Shown here: one piece after another, positions 1-8,169 of the stretch | Position numbering within the stretch: position 1 is the first letter of the stretch | How the letters are laid out: the number at the start of each line of letters is the position of its first letter | From: Abyssibacter sp036156195 | Lineage (GTDB): Bacteria > Pseudomonadota > Gammaproteobacteria > Nevskiales > OUC007 | Length of the DNA: 64,000 nt | Reading direction: 5' to 3' | Assembly: GCA_036156195.1 (NCBI GenBank) | Contig: JAYZUZ010000018.1 | Span: 124,001-188,000, forward strand | The notes under the pieces: generated by a model | Told to the model about the DNA's origin: nothing | Database searches by the model: none | What the model saw: only the letters and a program-made list of their open reading frames with translations | Position numbers and translations under genes: made by a program

Positions 1-61
1 ACTGAATCGTTTGTGTGCTGCCCTGCTCTGGCGGCAATGACGGAGGCACATCAATGGCCAT
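1..61 (-). CDS. Unknown protein, N-terminal fragment (runs off left edge)
   Basis: An ATG at 59-61 on the minus strand is preceded by a strong ribosome site (GGAAGGAG, 7 bases away) and opens a frame with no stop up to the window edge. The visible 20 residues begin MAIDVPPSLPPEQGS, which is Pro/Ser/Gln-rich with no signal peptide. It lies 56 bases downstream of the 118-393 gene with a hairpin between them, so it is the third minus-strand gene of this block, perhaps separately expressed. Too little is visible to assign a function. Confidence 0.6.
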   Translation of the reverse strand, partial: MAIDVPPSLPPEQGSTQTIQ

Positions 62-84
62 GTTTCACTCCTTCCTAGAAATTC

Positions 85-111
85 GGCCCGCCGCAAGAAC
101 CGCGGCGGGCC
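85..111 (-). terminator. Hairpin between 118-393 gene and left-edge gene
   Basis: A perfect 10-bp stem, GGCCCGCCGC / GCGGCGGGCC, with a 7-base loop (95-101) starts 6 bases after the stop codon of the minus-strand gene at 118-393. On the minus strand it is followed by GAATTTC, only a weak T-tract, so it may act as a partial terminator or mRNA 3'-end stabiliser. Confidence 0.55.
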
Positions 112-117
112 ATCGAG

Positions 118-393
118 TCAGTTGCTCTTGACGAGCTCAGCTTGGCGCTCGATCACCGGCGTCAGCCGGGGTTGACGATCAAGCAGACGGTGGCTGAGTG
201 CTTCGGTGAGATCCAGAACCTGATCCAACTCGGCACGCAACACGCCGAGCTGCCCAGCGCTGGATCCACCCTGGGCCTGGCGTTCGATGTCATCACGTAA
301 CGCGTCGGCAAAACAACGGAGGTTCTCCAGTCGCGCACTGATGCCGTCCACCAGGTCGATCTCCTCGACCTCCATCCAGTCTTCAACCGCCAT
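118..393 (-). CDS. Small hypothetical protein, probably helical
   Basis: The product is 91 residues, acidic at the N terminus and rich in Leu/Arg/Glu/Gln with heptad-like spacing (about residues 15-70), suggesting a short coiled coil. There are no Cys residues, signal peptide or membrane segment. The ATG at 393 follows GGGGTGG; an internal ATG at 375 is an alternative. It starts 11 bases after the stop of the secreted repeat protein, so the two are almost certainly co-transcribed. I do not recognise the family; a cytoplasmic partner or chaperone of the repeat protein is only a guess from position. Confidence 0.65.
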   Translation of the reverse strand: MAVEDWMEVEEIDLVDGISARLENLRCFADALRDDIERQAQGGSSAGQLGVLRAELDQVLDLTEALSHRLLDRQPRLTPVIERQAELVKSN

Positions 394-404
394 ACCACCC
401 CGCC

Positions 405-2027
405 CTAGATTGCCGCTGCATCGCTGCAGTTCAGATCCGCGCGCTCACCGATGTCATCGGTGAGTCCGCACAACAGGTCGGTGCCGGACTCACGCACGGC
501 GCTGTCGGCCCCCGTTGAACCTTCATCCGGGTTGTTTGCGAGATCAATGGGCGGTTCGCCATCCGAACCCTGACCACCGTCTCCACCGCCATTGCCATTG
601 CCATTGCCGTCGCCACCGGCGCTGGTGTCGGTGTCATTGATCAGCCCGAGTCCCAGGGAATCGCCCTGCCCCGAGTCATCGCCGTTCCCGATGCCAATGC
701 CCAGGTCGCCACCATTGCCGCTGCCGTCACCATTGAGCACGCCGGCACCGATGCTCCCGCCGTTGCCGCTACCGTCGCCATTGAGCACACCCGCGCCAAT
801 CGTCCCGCCATTACCGGCATTGTCACCATTGAGAACACCGACACCCAGCTGGCCACCATTGCCGCTGTCATCGCCGTTGAGGATGCCCGCACCGATGACC
901 GACCCGTTGCCCGAGTTGTCACCGTTGAGGACGCCCACACCCAGGGTGCCAAGACCGCTGTTGTCACCGGACAAAGCCGCCACTCCGATGCCATCGCTGG
1001 TGCCACTGTTATCGCCATTGAGCACGCCAAGCCCGATCAGCGAACCCTGTGCGGCGTTGTCACCTGAGAGCACCGCCACACCAATCAGACCACCGGAGCC
1101 GGCGTTGTCGCCTGCCAGAACACCGATGTTGATCAGATCATTTGAACTGGTCACGTCCTCGCCGGTACCAATCCAGATGCCGTCGTACACCTCGCCGATT
1201 GGAAGCAGCGCTTCCAGTTGCGAACCCACGGCATCCAGCGACAGCAACACATCGCCGTCGTACATGATGTGCAGCGCATCACCGTCGTTCAGCAGCCCGA
1301 TGCCCAACCCCTCGGCCGACTGGCCCGAGTTCTCCCCGGACAGCACGCCCAGCGCCAGCGCATCACCGTGGCCGCTGTTGTCGCCGTTGAGTACGCCAAC
1401 ACCCAGCGCGCCGCCCTGCCCGGCGTTGTCACCGCTTAAGGCTGCCAGACCCAGCAGTTCGCCGGTTCCAGTGTTGTTGTCATTGAGAATGCCGATACCC
1501 AGCAGGCCGCCACTGGCTGCGTCGGATCCCGACAGCACCGCGGCTCCGAGCAGTCCGTCGTCACCGGTATTTCCGACCTGGTTGCCGCCCAGCAAGGCGA
1601 CGTCAATCAGATTGTTCTCGCCACCCAGGCCCAGCATCTGCCCAAGCACGAGATCGGCCAGCGGCTGGTCCACCGTGGAGTCACCCAGCTGGAGCAGTAC
1701 GGGATAACCCGAGCCATCGGGCCCCACCTCGAAGATGGACAGGCCCAGCAGCCCGTCAGACGGGCCATCGGCCCGGGCGAGTCCCGGCAAGGGCGTGCCC
1801 GACGTCTCGGCACCGGAGGCATGCATCCCGCCGAGCAGGCTGTTGTTGACAGCCTGTAACGACGCCACGGTGGCACCCAATAACGGCACGGCACCCGCCG
1901 ATGATTGCTGGGAGGTCGAGACGGAGGAATCGCCGCCTGACAGCGCACCGAGCAAATTACCTACAGGCCCTGCCTGGGCCACAGTGCTGGCCAGACAGGC
2001 TGAAATTGCAAAAGATAGGATGCGCAT
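405..2027 (-). CDS. Secreted protein with 16-residue Gly/Asn/Asp repeats
   Basis: The product is 540 residues. The start is the ATG at 2027 (GGAG upstream), because it gives a clean signal peptide (MRILSFAISACLASTVAQA); the frame stays open to 2150 only because the 15-bp operator repeats upstream are a multiple of three. The body carries about 15 copies of a 16-residue unit, roughly [L/I]G[V/A]GVLNGDNSGNGG, in two blocks (about residues 150-250 and 300-490) separated by a non-repetitive segment. The tail is Gly/Asn/Asp-rich and ends with two Cys. Regular Gly and hydrophobic spacing suggests a beta-solenoid or calcium-binding stack, but the repeats are not canonical RTX nonapeptides. It is divergent from a LuxR regulator, its likely controller. 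A surface or matrix role is inferred; no family name is recognised. Confidence 0.8.
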   Translation of the reverse strand: MRILSFAISACLASTVAQAGPVGNLLGALSGGDSSVSTSQQSSAGAVPLLGATVASLQAVNNSLLGGMHASGAETSGTPLPGLARADGPSDGLLGLSIFEVGPDGSGYPVLLQLGDSTVDQPLADLVLGQMLGLGGENNLIDVALLGGNQVGNTGDDGLLGAAVLSGSDAASGGLLGIGILNDNNTGTGELLGLAALSGDNAGQGGALGVGVLNGDNSGHGDALALGVLSGENSGQSAEGLGIGLLNDGDALHIMYDGDVLLSLDAVGSQLEALLPIGEVYDGIWIGTGEDVTSSNDLINIGVLAGDNAGSGGLIGVAVLSGDNAAQGSLIGLGVLNGDNSGTSDGIGVAALSGDNSGLGTLGVGVLNGDNSGNGSVIGAGILNGDDSGNGGQLGVGVLNGDNAGNGGTIGAGVLNGDGSGNGGSIGAGVLNGDGSGNGGDLGIGIGNGDDSGQGDSLGLGLINDTDTSAGGDGNGNGNGGGDGGQGSDGEPPIDLANNPDEGSTGADSAVRESGTDLLCGLTDDIGERADLNCSDAAAI

Positions 2028-2087
2028 GGGGTCGCTCCGGTTTGGGGATAGTCGACGCCATAACACCATCTTGATTCGATCGTCGGT

Positions 2088-2134
2088 ATCGTAAGGCCTA
2101 TGATCGTAAGAACTACGGTCGTAGAAACTACGAC
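2088..2134. promoter_or_regulatory. Three tandem 15-bp operator-like repeats
   Basis: Three head-to-tail 15-bp units occupy 2088-2102, 2103-2117 and 2118-2132 with consensus ATCGTAAGAACTACG. Each has internal dyad symmetry (CGTA-N5-TACG); the third extends to a perfect GTCGTAG-AAA-CTACGAC palindrome (2118-2134). They lie between the divergent repeat-protein gene (start 2027) and the LuxR-type gene (start 2156). They are probably the binding array of that regulator, but this is inferred from position only. Confidence 0.6.
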
Positions 2135-2155
2135 CTCGCAGCCGGAGCATCTTGC

Positions 2156-3040
2156 ATGACCCACGTAGCTGAGCCGATCACCTGGAAACAGTTTTTTGCG
2201 ATTCAGCGATCCGTGTTACAGCAGGCCACTGCGCCGGGTGAACCGGCGGAGGACCTCAAGCTCGATACGTTTTCTCAATTGGCTCAGCAGTTTTGCCCCC
2301 GACTGGGCATTGCGCAGCTGACGTGGGACATTCAGGCCGATGCAGATGAATGGGCGCGTGTCGCCACCTGGCCCGCCTCGCCCCTCCGCAGCGCAACTGC
2401 GCCGCGCATGGTGGCCATCGACGAGGCTGGACGTGCGCACCGGTTTTCAGTGCAGTTGGAGACTCACGCCAACGCAGTCGATCCCGACATGATCATGGGG
2501 GTTTGCTCCACCTTGAAGATGGCGGTTGAACTGCACGGCCAGGTGGAGATGCTGCTGGCAGACGCCCGCACCGGTGGAGAGGACCTCGGGCATGCGTCGG
2601 TGGACCAGGATGGGCATGTGCTGTTTGCGAACGCGCGATTCCAGCAGCTCATCCAGCGCGTCGAACCCGACTGGGATGGACGCCGCCTGCCGATGCCTCT
2701 GGACACCTCCCCCAATGTGCTCCGCCACGGCATGACCTGGAAAGGCCTGTTCTTCTACGTGCAACCAAACTCCGCGCACATTCAGCTGCGCGTCCGTCCA
2801 GACCGGCGTCTGCCAGACCTGTCACCTCGAGAGTTGGAAGTGGCCAGACTCATCGCATCGGGCATGACCTTCAAGGAAGTTGCGCGTGAGCTGGACATGG
2901 CGCCCTCCACCGCGTCGACGCATCTGTATAAGGTCTACGACAAACTGGGCATCAGCCGGCGCTCGGCTCTGGTGGAATGGTTAAAAGAAAACGCAGACGC
3001 CCTGAACCGCCCTCGACAGACGACTGCCCGCGCGAGCTAG
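2156..3040 (+). CDS. LuxR-family transcriptional regulator
   Basis: The product is 294 residues with a C-terminal GerE/LuxR helix-turn-helix (about residues 221-280: LSPRELEVARLIASG, then ELDMAPSTASTHLYKVYDKL). The N-terminal 200 residues match no receiver domain (no phospho-acceptor Asp pattern) and no obvious autoinducer domain; a PAS-like sensor is possible from the stretch around residues 140-200. GGAG lies 8 bases before the ATG. It is divergent from the secreted repeat-protein operon and abuts the triple operator repeats, so it probably controls that operon and itself. It converges with the DUF4124 gene. The DNA-binding assignment is secure; the signal sensed is unknown. Confidence 0.85.
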   Translation: MTHVAEPITWKQFFAIQRSVLQQATAPGEPAEDLKLDTFSQLAQQFCPRLGIAQLTWDIQADADEWARVATWPASPLRSATAPRMVAIDEAGRAHRFSVQLETHANAVDPDMIMGVCSTLKMAVELHGQVEMLLADARTGGEDLGHASVDQDGHVLFANARFQQLIQRVEPDWDGRRLPMPLDTSPNVLRHGMTWKGLFFYVQPNSAHIQLRVRPDRRLPDLSPRELEVARLIASGMTFKEVARELDMAPSTASTHLYKVYDKLGISRRSALVEWLKENADALNRPRQTTARAS

Positions 3041-3062
3041 GCTAGCCTCGCGGGTTCACCCG

Positions 3063-3539
3063 TCAGGGCCTGTCGCTGGCATTCCCCTGGACCCAGTATT
3101 GCTGCGGCACACTGCGGCAACGCTCATCGATCATCCGGTCAAGCTTGGCCAACCCCGCTCGCAATCGCTCCCCCTCTGCAGCGGAGTAGCCCGCCCGCAT
3201 CCGAGACTGCACCTGGAACTTGCCCTGTTGATACTGCCGGCACCGGGATGCATCGCGCAGGGTCCACTGACGCTGCACGGCAGGCGGCGGACGCCTCCCC
3301 GGCGGGTCGGTACGAACGGCTCCGCTGCGCCGGGACGGTGCCGGGCTGGATCGAGGGTCGATCACCACCCTGCGCGCGTCATCTCCGCCGGCACAGGGTT
3401 TGTCCTGGATGGACTGATGACCGTCTGCGCCGCGACAGATATAGGCGTTGGTGGCCTGTAACGGGCTCGAAAAGCAAGCGATTAGCAATGCACCACTCAC
3501 CCACAGCCGGCAACCGGAAACGCGCCTAATCGTCCGCAT
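3063..3539 (-). CDS. Exported DUF4124-type protein
   Basis: The product is 158 residues with a signal peptide (cleavage near residue 30, after SSPLQA). This is followed by the DUF4124 signature: an aromatic-Cys start (YICRGADGHQSIQDKPC), then a basic Pro/Arg linker and a second Cys-containing helical segment. DUF4124 proteins are periplasmic or envelope proteins of unknown function, common in Proteobacteria. The ATG at 3539 overlaps the end of the response-regulator gene by 14 bases, so it is the last gene of the kinase/regulator operon. Confidence 0.75.
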   Translation of the reverse strand: MRTIRRVSGCRLWVSGALLIACFSSPLQATNAYICRGADGHQSIQDKPCAGGDDARRVVIDPRSSPAPSRRSGAVRTDPPGRRPPPAVQRQWTLRDASRCRQYQQGKFQVQSRMRAGYSAAEGERLRAGLAKLDRMIDERCRSVPQQYWVQGNASDRP

Positions 3540-3954
3540 CCCACGCCTGCTTGAGCACGCGATTCAGTGCTTCGATATCAATGGGCTTGACCAAATAGCC
3601 ATACACACACGGATACCGATTGGCACGCTCCCGATCCGCCACACCATCCGAGCTGGTCAGCATCAGAACGAGGGGCCGTTGCCGCAGTTCGCCCTGTGCC
3701 ACCGCTTTGCTAAACGCTTCGAGAAACTCGAAGCCGTCCATCTTCGGCATGTTGATGTCGAGCAAGATGACATCCGGCGCCGGGACCACATCCGGCGGTG
3801 CGAGATCGCTGGCCTCCATCAGCACGTTCAACGCCTGCTGGCCGTCACCGACAATCTCAACCGCGGCCTGGGGCTGGTCGTTGCGAATCAGCACCTCGGT
3901 GTAGAACTGATCCGGGAGCTGATCTTCGACCAACAGATAACGAATCGACTTCAT
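3526..3954 (-). CDS. Single-domain response regulator (Rcp1-type CheY)
   Basis: The product is 142 residues and consists only of a receiver domain. The N-terminal acidic pair is seen in LLVEDQ, the phospho-acceptor Asp in VILLDINMPKMDG, the switch Thr/Ser in LMLTSSD and the conserved Lys in YLVKPID. The slightly long loop before the acceptor strand is typical of regulators paired with phytochrome/bacteriophytochrome-like kinases. The start is the ATG at 3954, which overlaps the kinase stop as ATGA; the longer frame to 4011 lies inside the kinase. With no output domain it presumably signals by protein contact or acts in a phosphorelay with the upstream kinase. Confidence 0.88.
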   Translation of the reverse strand: MKSIRYLLVEDQLPDQFYTEVLIRNDQPQAAVEIVGDGQQALNVLMEASDLAPPDVVPAPDVILLDINMPKMDGFEFLEAFSKAVAQGELRQRPLVLMLTSSDGVADRERANRYPCVYGYLVKPIDIEALNRVLKQAWDADD

Positions 3955-5360
3955 TCGGCATGCATCTCCGACTGCGGCAGTTGCACGGTGAACCGGCTGC
4001 CCGGTGAGCACGCTTCGTACCGCACCTGCCCACCCACTCGCTGGACAAGCTTGCGGACCAGGTAGAGTCCAAGGCCCGATCCATTGGCCAGATCCGGACG
4101 AAACCGCTCGAACAGCCCGAACAGACGGCCGGTATGCACAGGATCGATACCGACGCCGTTGTCCTGGACCGACAGGACGAGCTGCCCGTCACGGACGTCC
4201 AGCCGCACTTCCACGCGGGCGGCGACGGACGCATCAGGGTCGGCATAAACAATGGCATTGTGAATCAGATTGTGACTCACCTGCCGTAGCAGCAGTTCGG
4301 GCACCCGCCACGGACCACCCGCCCTGAGGTCGGTGACCAGACGGACGCTGCGCTGGGTAGCTTCGTCCGACAACTCTGCACACACCACTTCCAGTACCGC
4401 GCGAACATCCTTGCAATACCCCCCCAATGATTGCGCACCCACCCCAGACAGGGCTTCGATGTCGCGGACCAGATGCTTGGCCCGCTGTGCTGTCTGATCG
4501 ATCAGGGCCAGACCATGCCGGGCGCGCTGGATATCGCCAGCATCCAGTAACAGGCCGACCGCCTCCACGGTGCCCTGGATGGACGTCATGGGACTGACCA
4601 AATCGTGAGAGGTCCGGTATGCAAACTCCTGCATTTCGTGGCCGGCTTCCGCGAGCCGGGCACTTTCAGCCTCGTAAGCGGCCAGACTGGCGCGTGTCCG
4701 CCGCACAATCGGTCGAAAAATCAGCAGCCCCTCCAGCAACAGCGTGACCAGCGTCAGCGCCCAGAACCAGATCTGCAGCCGGTCGATTCTCGCCACAGCC
4801 GCACGCGCATTGGCCTCATTGAACGCAACGACCTCATTGAGCCGATGCAGCAGTTGCGTTGGCGCATCCGCAAAAATAGGCAGAGCGGCCTCATCCAGCA
4901 CGCGATCATCCGCTACTTGATTGGCCTGCCAGACGTACTGCCGCACCTGGGCGTCCAATGAGGGTTCACCCGCAAAATACGCCGACAGCACGTTCTCTGC
5001 TTCGGGCTTGGGAAGCCCCCGGCTCGCGTTTCCCCGGGTGAGATCAAGGTGGCTTTGCAGGAACTCACGCGCCGCATCCCGCAGGGCCTGCTCGCTGTCG
5101 GCCTGCTCGCGACCAAGAATGCGCTCTTGTCGCAGCCGGGCAGCCAGCAGCGCAACACGCTGGCTGAGCATGCGCTGACGACCACTGATGTTGATAACGG
5201 TCGCACCCGCTGCGGCGGCGTCCACAGACCAGCGTTTCACCACCAGATGCGCGGTCGCCAGCACGGCCAACAGACTTAACGCCACGACATAACCGCGGGT
5301 GTAAGCGGCCAGCGAGCGCCCACCCGCTTGAACATTGTGATGAAGATCGCCGTTGTCCAT
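3951..5360 (-). CDS. PilJ-type sensor histidine kinase
   Basis: The product is 469 residues with two transmembrane helices (about residues 15-35 and 195-215) bracketing a periplasmic PilJ/NarX-type sensor domain (INISGRQRMLSQR motif). This is followed by a HisKA dimerisation helix (SHDLVSP, phospho-acceptor His) and a HATPase domain with N box (HNLIHNAIVYAD), G1 (DNGVGID) and G2 (GSGLGLYLVRK). It is translationally coupled to the receiver protein downstream. The start at 5360 places the first hydrophobic segment sensibly; an upstream ATG at 5420 is possible and neither has a clear ribosome site. The PilJ/NarX domain hints at small-anion or surface sensing, but the ligand is unknown. Confidence 0.85.
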   Translation of the reverse strand: MDNGDLHHNVQAGGRSLAAYTRGYVVALSLLAVLATAHLVVKRWSVDAAAAGATVINISGRQRMLSQRVALLAARLRQERILGREQADSEQALRDAAREFLQSHLDLTRGNASRGLPKPEAENVLSAYFAGEPSLDAQVRQYVWQANQVADDRVLDEAALPIFADAPTQLLHRLNEVVAFNEANARAAVARIDRLQIWFWALTLVTLLLEGLLIFRPIVRRTRASLAAYEAESARLAEAGHEMQEFAYRTSHDLVSPMTSIQGTVEAVGLLLDAGDIQRARHGLALIDQTAQRAKHLVRDIEALSGVGAQSLGGYCKDVRAVLEVVCAELSDEATQRSVRLVTDLRAGGPWRVPELLLRQVSHNLIHNAIVYADPDASVAARVEVRLDVRDGQLVLSVQDNGVGIDPVHTGRLFGLFERFRPDLANGSGLGLYLVRKLVQRVGGQVRYEACSPGSRFTVQLPQSEMHAE

Positions 5361-5478
5361 GTTGCGTAATCTAGCCCGGATGAACTGAGCATTGCGTAAA
5401 CAACCCGGCCACCGTGGCATTGCACCAGCGCCCGCAACCCCCTAGCGTGAGCCCTCTAACCCACTGTCATCCGCTTCC

Positions 5479-6147
5479 ATGAGTCTCTCCGTTGTCATCA
5501 CGGGTGCCAACCGCGGCATCGGCCTCGAACTCGCTCGGCAATATCAGGCCGACGGGGCGCAAGTGACTGCCCTGGTCCGGAACAGCAGCGCTGAGCTGGA
5601 CACACTGGGTATCCGCGTCATTGGCGGAATCGACGTCGGACGCGACGACTGCGATGCGCCGCTGCGCGAGGCGATGCAAACCCTGCCGCCCATCGATGTG
5701 CTGATCAACAATGCCGGCGTGCTCAGCAACGAGTCACTGGACGATCCCGCATTTGATCGCATGCGCTGGCAGCTGGAGGTCAACACACTGGGACCACTCC
5801 GTGTCACCACGGCCCTGCGCCCGCGACTGTCGGCCGGCAGCAAGATTGTCCTGATCACCTCACGTATGGGGTCGATGAGCGACAACAGTTCCGGCGGCAT
5901 GTACGGATACCGCTGCAGCAAGGCAGCCCTGAATGCCATCGGCGTTTCCCTCGCTCAGGATCTGCGCGGCGACGGCATCGCCGTGGGGCTGCTGCACCCC
6001 GGATTTGTGCAAACCGACATGACCGGCCGCCAGGGCCAGATCACAGCCTCAGCGGCCGCCGCCGGTTTACGCGCGCGCATCGAAGAACTGTCGATCGACA
6101 ACACGGGCCGCTTCCGCCACGCCAACGGCGAGACACTCCCCTGGTAG
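5479..6147 (+). CDS. Short-chain dehydrogenase/reductase (SDR)
   Basis: The product is 222 residues with a classical SDR layout. The Rossmann glycine motif is TGANRGIG (residues 8-15), NNAG occurs at about residue 76, the catalytic Ser is in the ITSRMGS stretch, and the YRCSK Tyr/Lys pair lies near residue 140. It resembles the C-factor/CsgA-like short SDRs and acts as a cytosolic NAD(P)-dependent oxidoreductase; the substrate cannot be told. It is divergent from the kinase operon and 25 bases upstream of the DUF454 gene, probably co-transcribed with it. Confidence 0.85.
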   Translation: MSLSVVITGANRGIGLELARQYQADGAQVTALVRNSSAELDTLGIRVIGGIDVGRDDCDAPLREAMQTLPPIDVLINNAGVLSNESLDDPAFDRMRWQLEVNTLGPLRVTTALRPRLSAGSKIVLITSRMGSMSDNSSGGMYGYRCSKAALNAIGVSLAQDLRGDGIAVGLLHPGFVQTDMTGRQGQITASAAAAGLRARIEELSIDNTGRFRHANGETLPW

Positions 6148-6172
6148 CGCCGGCAATCCGACCCACTCACAA

Positions 6173-6547
6173 ATGAACAAACCCGCTATGCCGCGGCTGT
6201 TGTGGTGGCTGTTCGCCTACGCCTGCCTGGTACTGGGCCTCATCGGCATTGTCGTACCCGGCCTGCCGACAACCGTCTTCATCCTGCTAGCCGCCTGGGC
6301 TGCAACGCGCGGCTCACCCCGACTGCAGGCCTGGCTCGAACATCACCCCCGATTCGGCCCGACCATTCGGAACTGGCGCGAGCACGGAACCGTGCCGCGC
6401 TCAGCCAAGCGGCTCGCGACGCTGATGATGGTCTTGAGCTGGGCACTGACCACCGCGGTCACCCGGGACTGGCTGATCGCGGTCGTCGTCTTGATGTTGC
6501 TAACCGGGGTTGGTCTCTGGCTTTGGCATCGACCGGAGCCCAGCTAA
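6173..6547 (+). CDS. DUF454 (YbaN-like) inner-membrane protein
   Basis: The product is 124 residues with the YbaN/DUF454 layout. An N-terminal membrane hairpin (GLIGIVVPGLPTTVFILLAAW) is followed by a short basic loop with the HPRFGPTIRNW motif and two further membrane helices (about residues 75-115). The family has no established function. It follows the SDR gene by 25 bases on the same strand and converges with the flippase gene. Confidence 0.85.
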   Translation: MNKPAMPRLLWWLFAYACLVLGLIGIVVPGLPTTVFILLAAWAATRGSPRLQAWLEHHPRFGPTIRNWREHGTVPRSAKRLATLMMVLSWALTTAVTRDWLIAVVVLMLLTGVGLWLWHRPEPS

Positions 6548-6654
6548 TCGGTCGAGGCGTCGCATTGGCGGAGGGCCTAGACGACGCTGTCGTGATGACA
6601 CAGAGAGCCGACGAATGGGCTGGGGAGCGCCTCCTCCCCGCCGTCAGCTCGGCG

Positions 6655-8094
6655 TTAGCGGCGATTAATCAAGGTAGCAACCGCTGTACGCACCTGCGCA
6701 CGAGCCAGCACCACAATCATCCCCCCGAATACACCCGCCCCGAATGCAACCTGGGCGGCGAGCACCGCCACCCACGGCAGGCCCGGTGGGAGCGCGGCGG
6801 GCAACCAAGCGGTCATTCCGGCCATGACGGTTCCACAAAGCAGCGCTGGCGCAAGTCCCCGCCCCAAATCACTGAGCCGGGCACCGAATAAGCCCCGAGC
6901 GATGAGTAAGGCACAGGCTGTATCTGCCAAGTAGTAAGCCAGTCGGGCTAAGCCAATCGCGACCACACCCCATCCGCTTAATGACCAGATAGCCAGCACT
7001 AGCACGATCAAATTGAACACGCTGGTGTAGAAGCCCAGATCCGCCCGGCCACGGGCCGCCGCCGCAGTGTGCACGAACTCAAAGGGCGCCTGAATCGCCG
7101 TCGCCAAACCGAAAAGCATTGCGATCGACACCGCCGGCGCCCAGTCAGGCCCAGCGAGTATCTGGACGAGCGTGTCTGAAGTCGCAGCCAGCCCGAGAAA
7201 CACGGGCACCAGAATCAGCGAGGTCAGCGCAACCGCCTGGCCCATCGCCGATCTCAATTCGTCCCGCGCACTCTGCAAGCGGGAGAACTGCGTCATCGCG
7301 ATATTGTGACTGGCAGATCCGGTCATCCCTCGAATGGGCTCGATGATTCGAGTTGCCATGTTCAGGTAGCCATTCGCTGCGGCCCCCAGCCACCCGGTAA
7401 CAAGTGATTGGAACACCGCATCCGACAAGACGGTCAGACCGCGATCAGCCGTGTGCCATCCCGCAAAATGCCTGAGTTCACTCAAGCGTCTCCACGACCA
7501 ACCGGGTACGAACCGGATACGCAATCGCCACCCCAACCAGCCAGCCAGCACGAACCTCGCCACCATCCGCACAGCAAGCAAACTCCAGAGCCCCGCACCT
7601 TCCACAGCGAGCCACAGTCCAGTCCCGGTACCGAGTGTCAGACCAAGGATGTTGCCGCTGGCGATGAGTCGAAAACGCCGAGTCCGGCGCGCGGCGGCGG
7701 TATAGATCGCTACGGGGCCCTCGGCAAAGAGAATGCCCGAAAACACCAGAAGCGGGACCGCAATCTGTGCCCAGTGACCAGTTCCCCGAGGCACGAAGAC
7801 CACCAACGCGGTCAGTACAACGACAAAGACTCCCGTCAGCGTCATTGCGGCAGCCAGACAAGCATTGAAATGCGCCTTGCGCACCAAACGCCGCTGCACC
7901 AAGCCCTCTTCAAAGGGCGCGCATACCAGGATGGCAAGCACCTGTATCCATGCGATGGTCAGTGCTGAGCGACCAAACGCCTCTTCCTCCAGCAACCGGG
8001 CGAAGACAATCGTGGAACCGACCTGTAGAACGAACCGGCCCAAGGCGTCGCCGCCGAGATAGAGCAGCCAGCGGGAAAGTCGCGTCAGTTGCAT
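6655..8094 (-). CDS. Polysaccharide flippase (Wzx/MOP superfamily)
   Basis: The product is 479 residues with about 12-14 predicted membrane helices throughout, starting RWLLYLGGDALGRFVLQVGSTIVFARLLEEEAFG. This N-terminal pattern of a paired helix followed by a conserved ARLL...E..FG segment is characteristic of oligosaccharide/lipopolysaccharide flippases of the RfbX/MOP group. Such proteins move lipid-linked glycans across the inner membrane. It lies 75 bases downstream of the PP-loop gene on the same strand. No glycosyltransferases are nearby, so its glycan is unknown. Confidence 0.8.
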   Translation of the reverse strand: MQLTRLSRWLLYLGGDALGRFVLQVGSTIVFARLLEEEAFGRSALTIAWIQVLAILVCAPFEEGLVQRRLVRKAHFNACLAAAMTLTGVFVVVLTALVVFVPRGTGHWAQIAVPLLVFSGILFAEGPVAIYTAAARRTRRFRLIASGNILGLTLGTGTGLWLAVEGAGLWSLLAVRMVARFVLAGWLGWRLRIRFVPGWSWRRLSELRHFAGWHTADRGLTVLSDAVFQSLVTGWLGAAANGYLNMATRIIEPIRGMTGSASHNIAMTQFSRLQSARDELRSAMGQAVALTSLILVPVFLGLAATSDTLVQILAGPDWAPAVSIAMLFGLATAIQAPFEFVHTAAAARGRADLGFYTSVFNLIVLVLAIWSLSGWGVVAIGLARLAYYLADTACALLIARGLFGARLSDLGRGLAPALLCGTVMAGMTAWLPAALPPGLPWVAVLAAQVAFGAGVFGGMIVVLARAQVRTAVATLINRR

Positions 8095-8169
8095 CGGTGT
8101 ATCAGCGGAGAGTTACCAGCAAGCGGCACGGACACGCTACATCTGGCCATACGCAACAGCCGTCGATCG

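Noticed and set aside
592..1707. 371-codon plus-strand open frame, very Pro/Ser-rich
   Set aside because: It is the antisense of the 16-residue repeat gene; its apparent repeats merely mirror that gene, and it has no domain or ribosome site.
405..2027. RTX toxin or pentapeptide-repeat protein
   Set aside because: The period is 16 residues, without the GGxGxDxUx nonapeptide or the A(D/N)LxX pentapeptide pattern.
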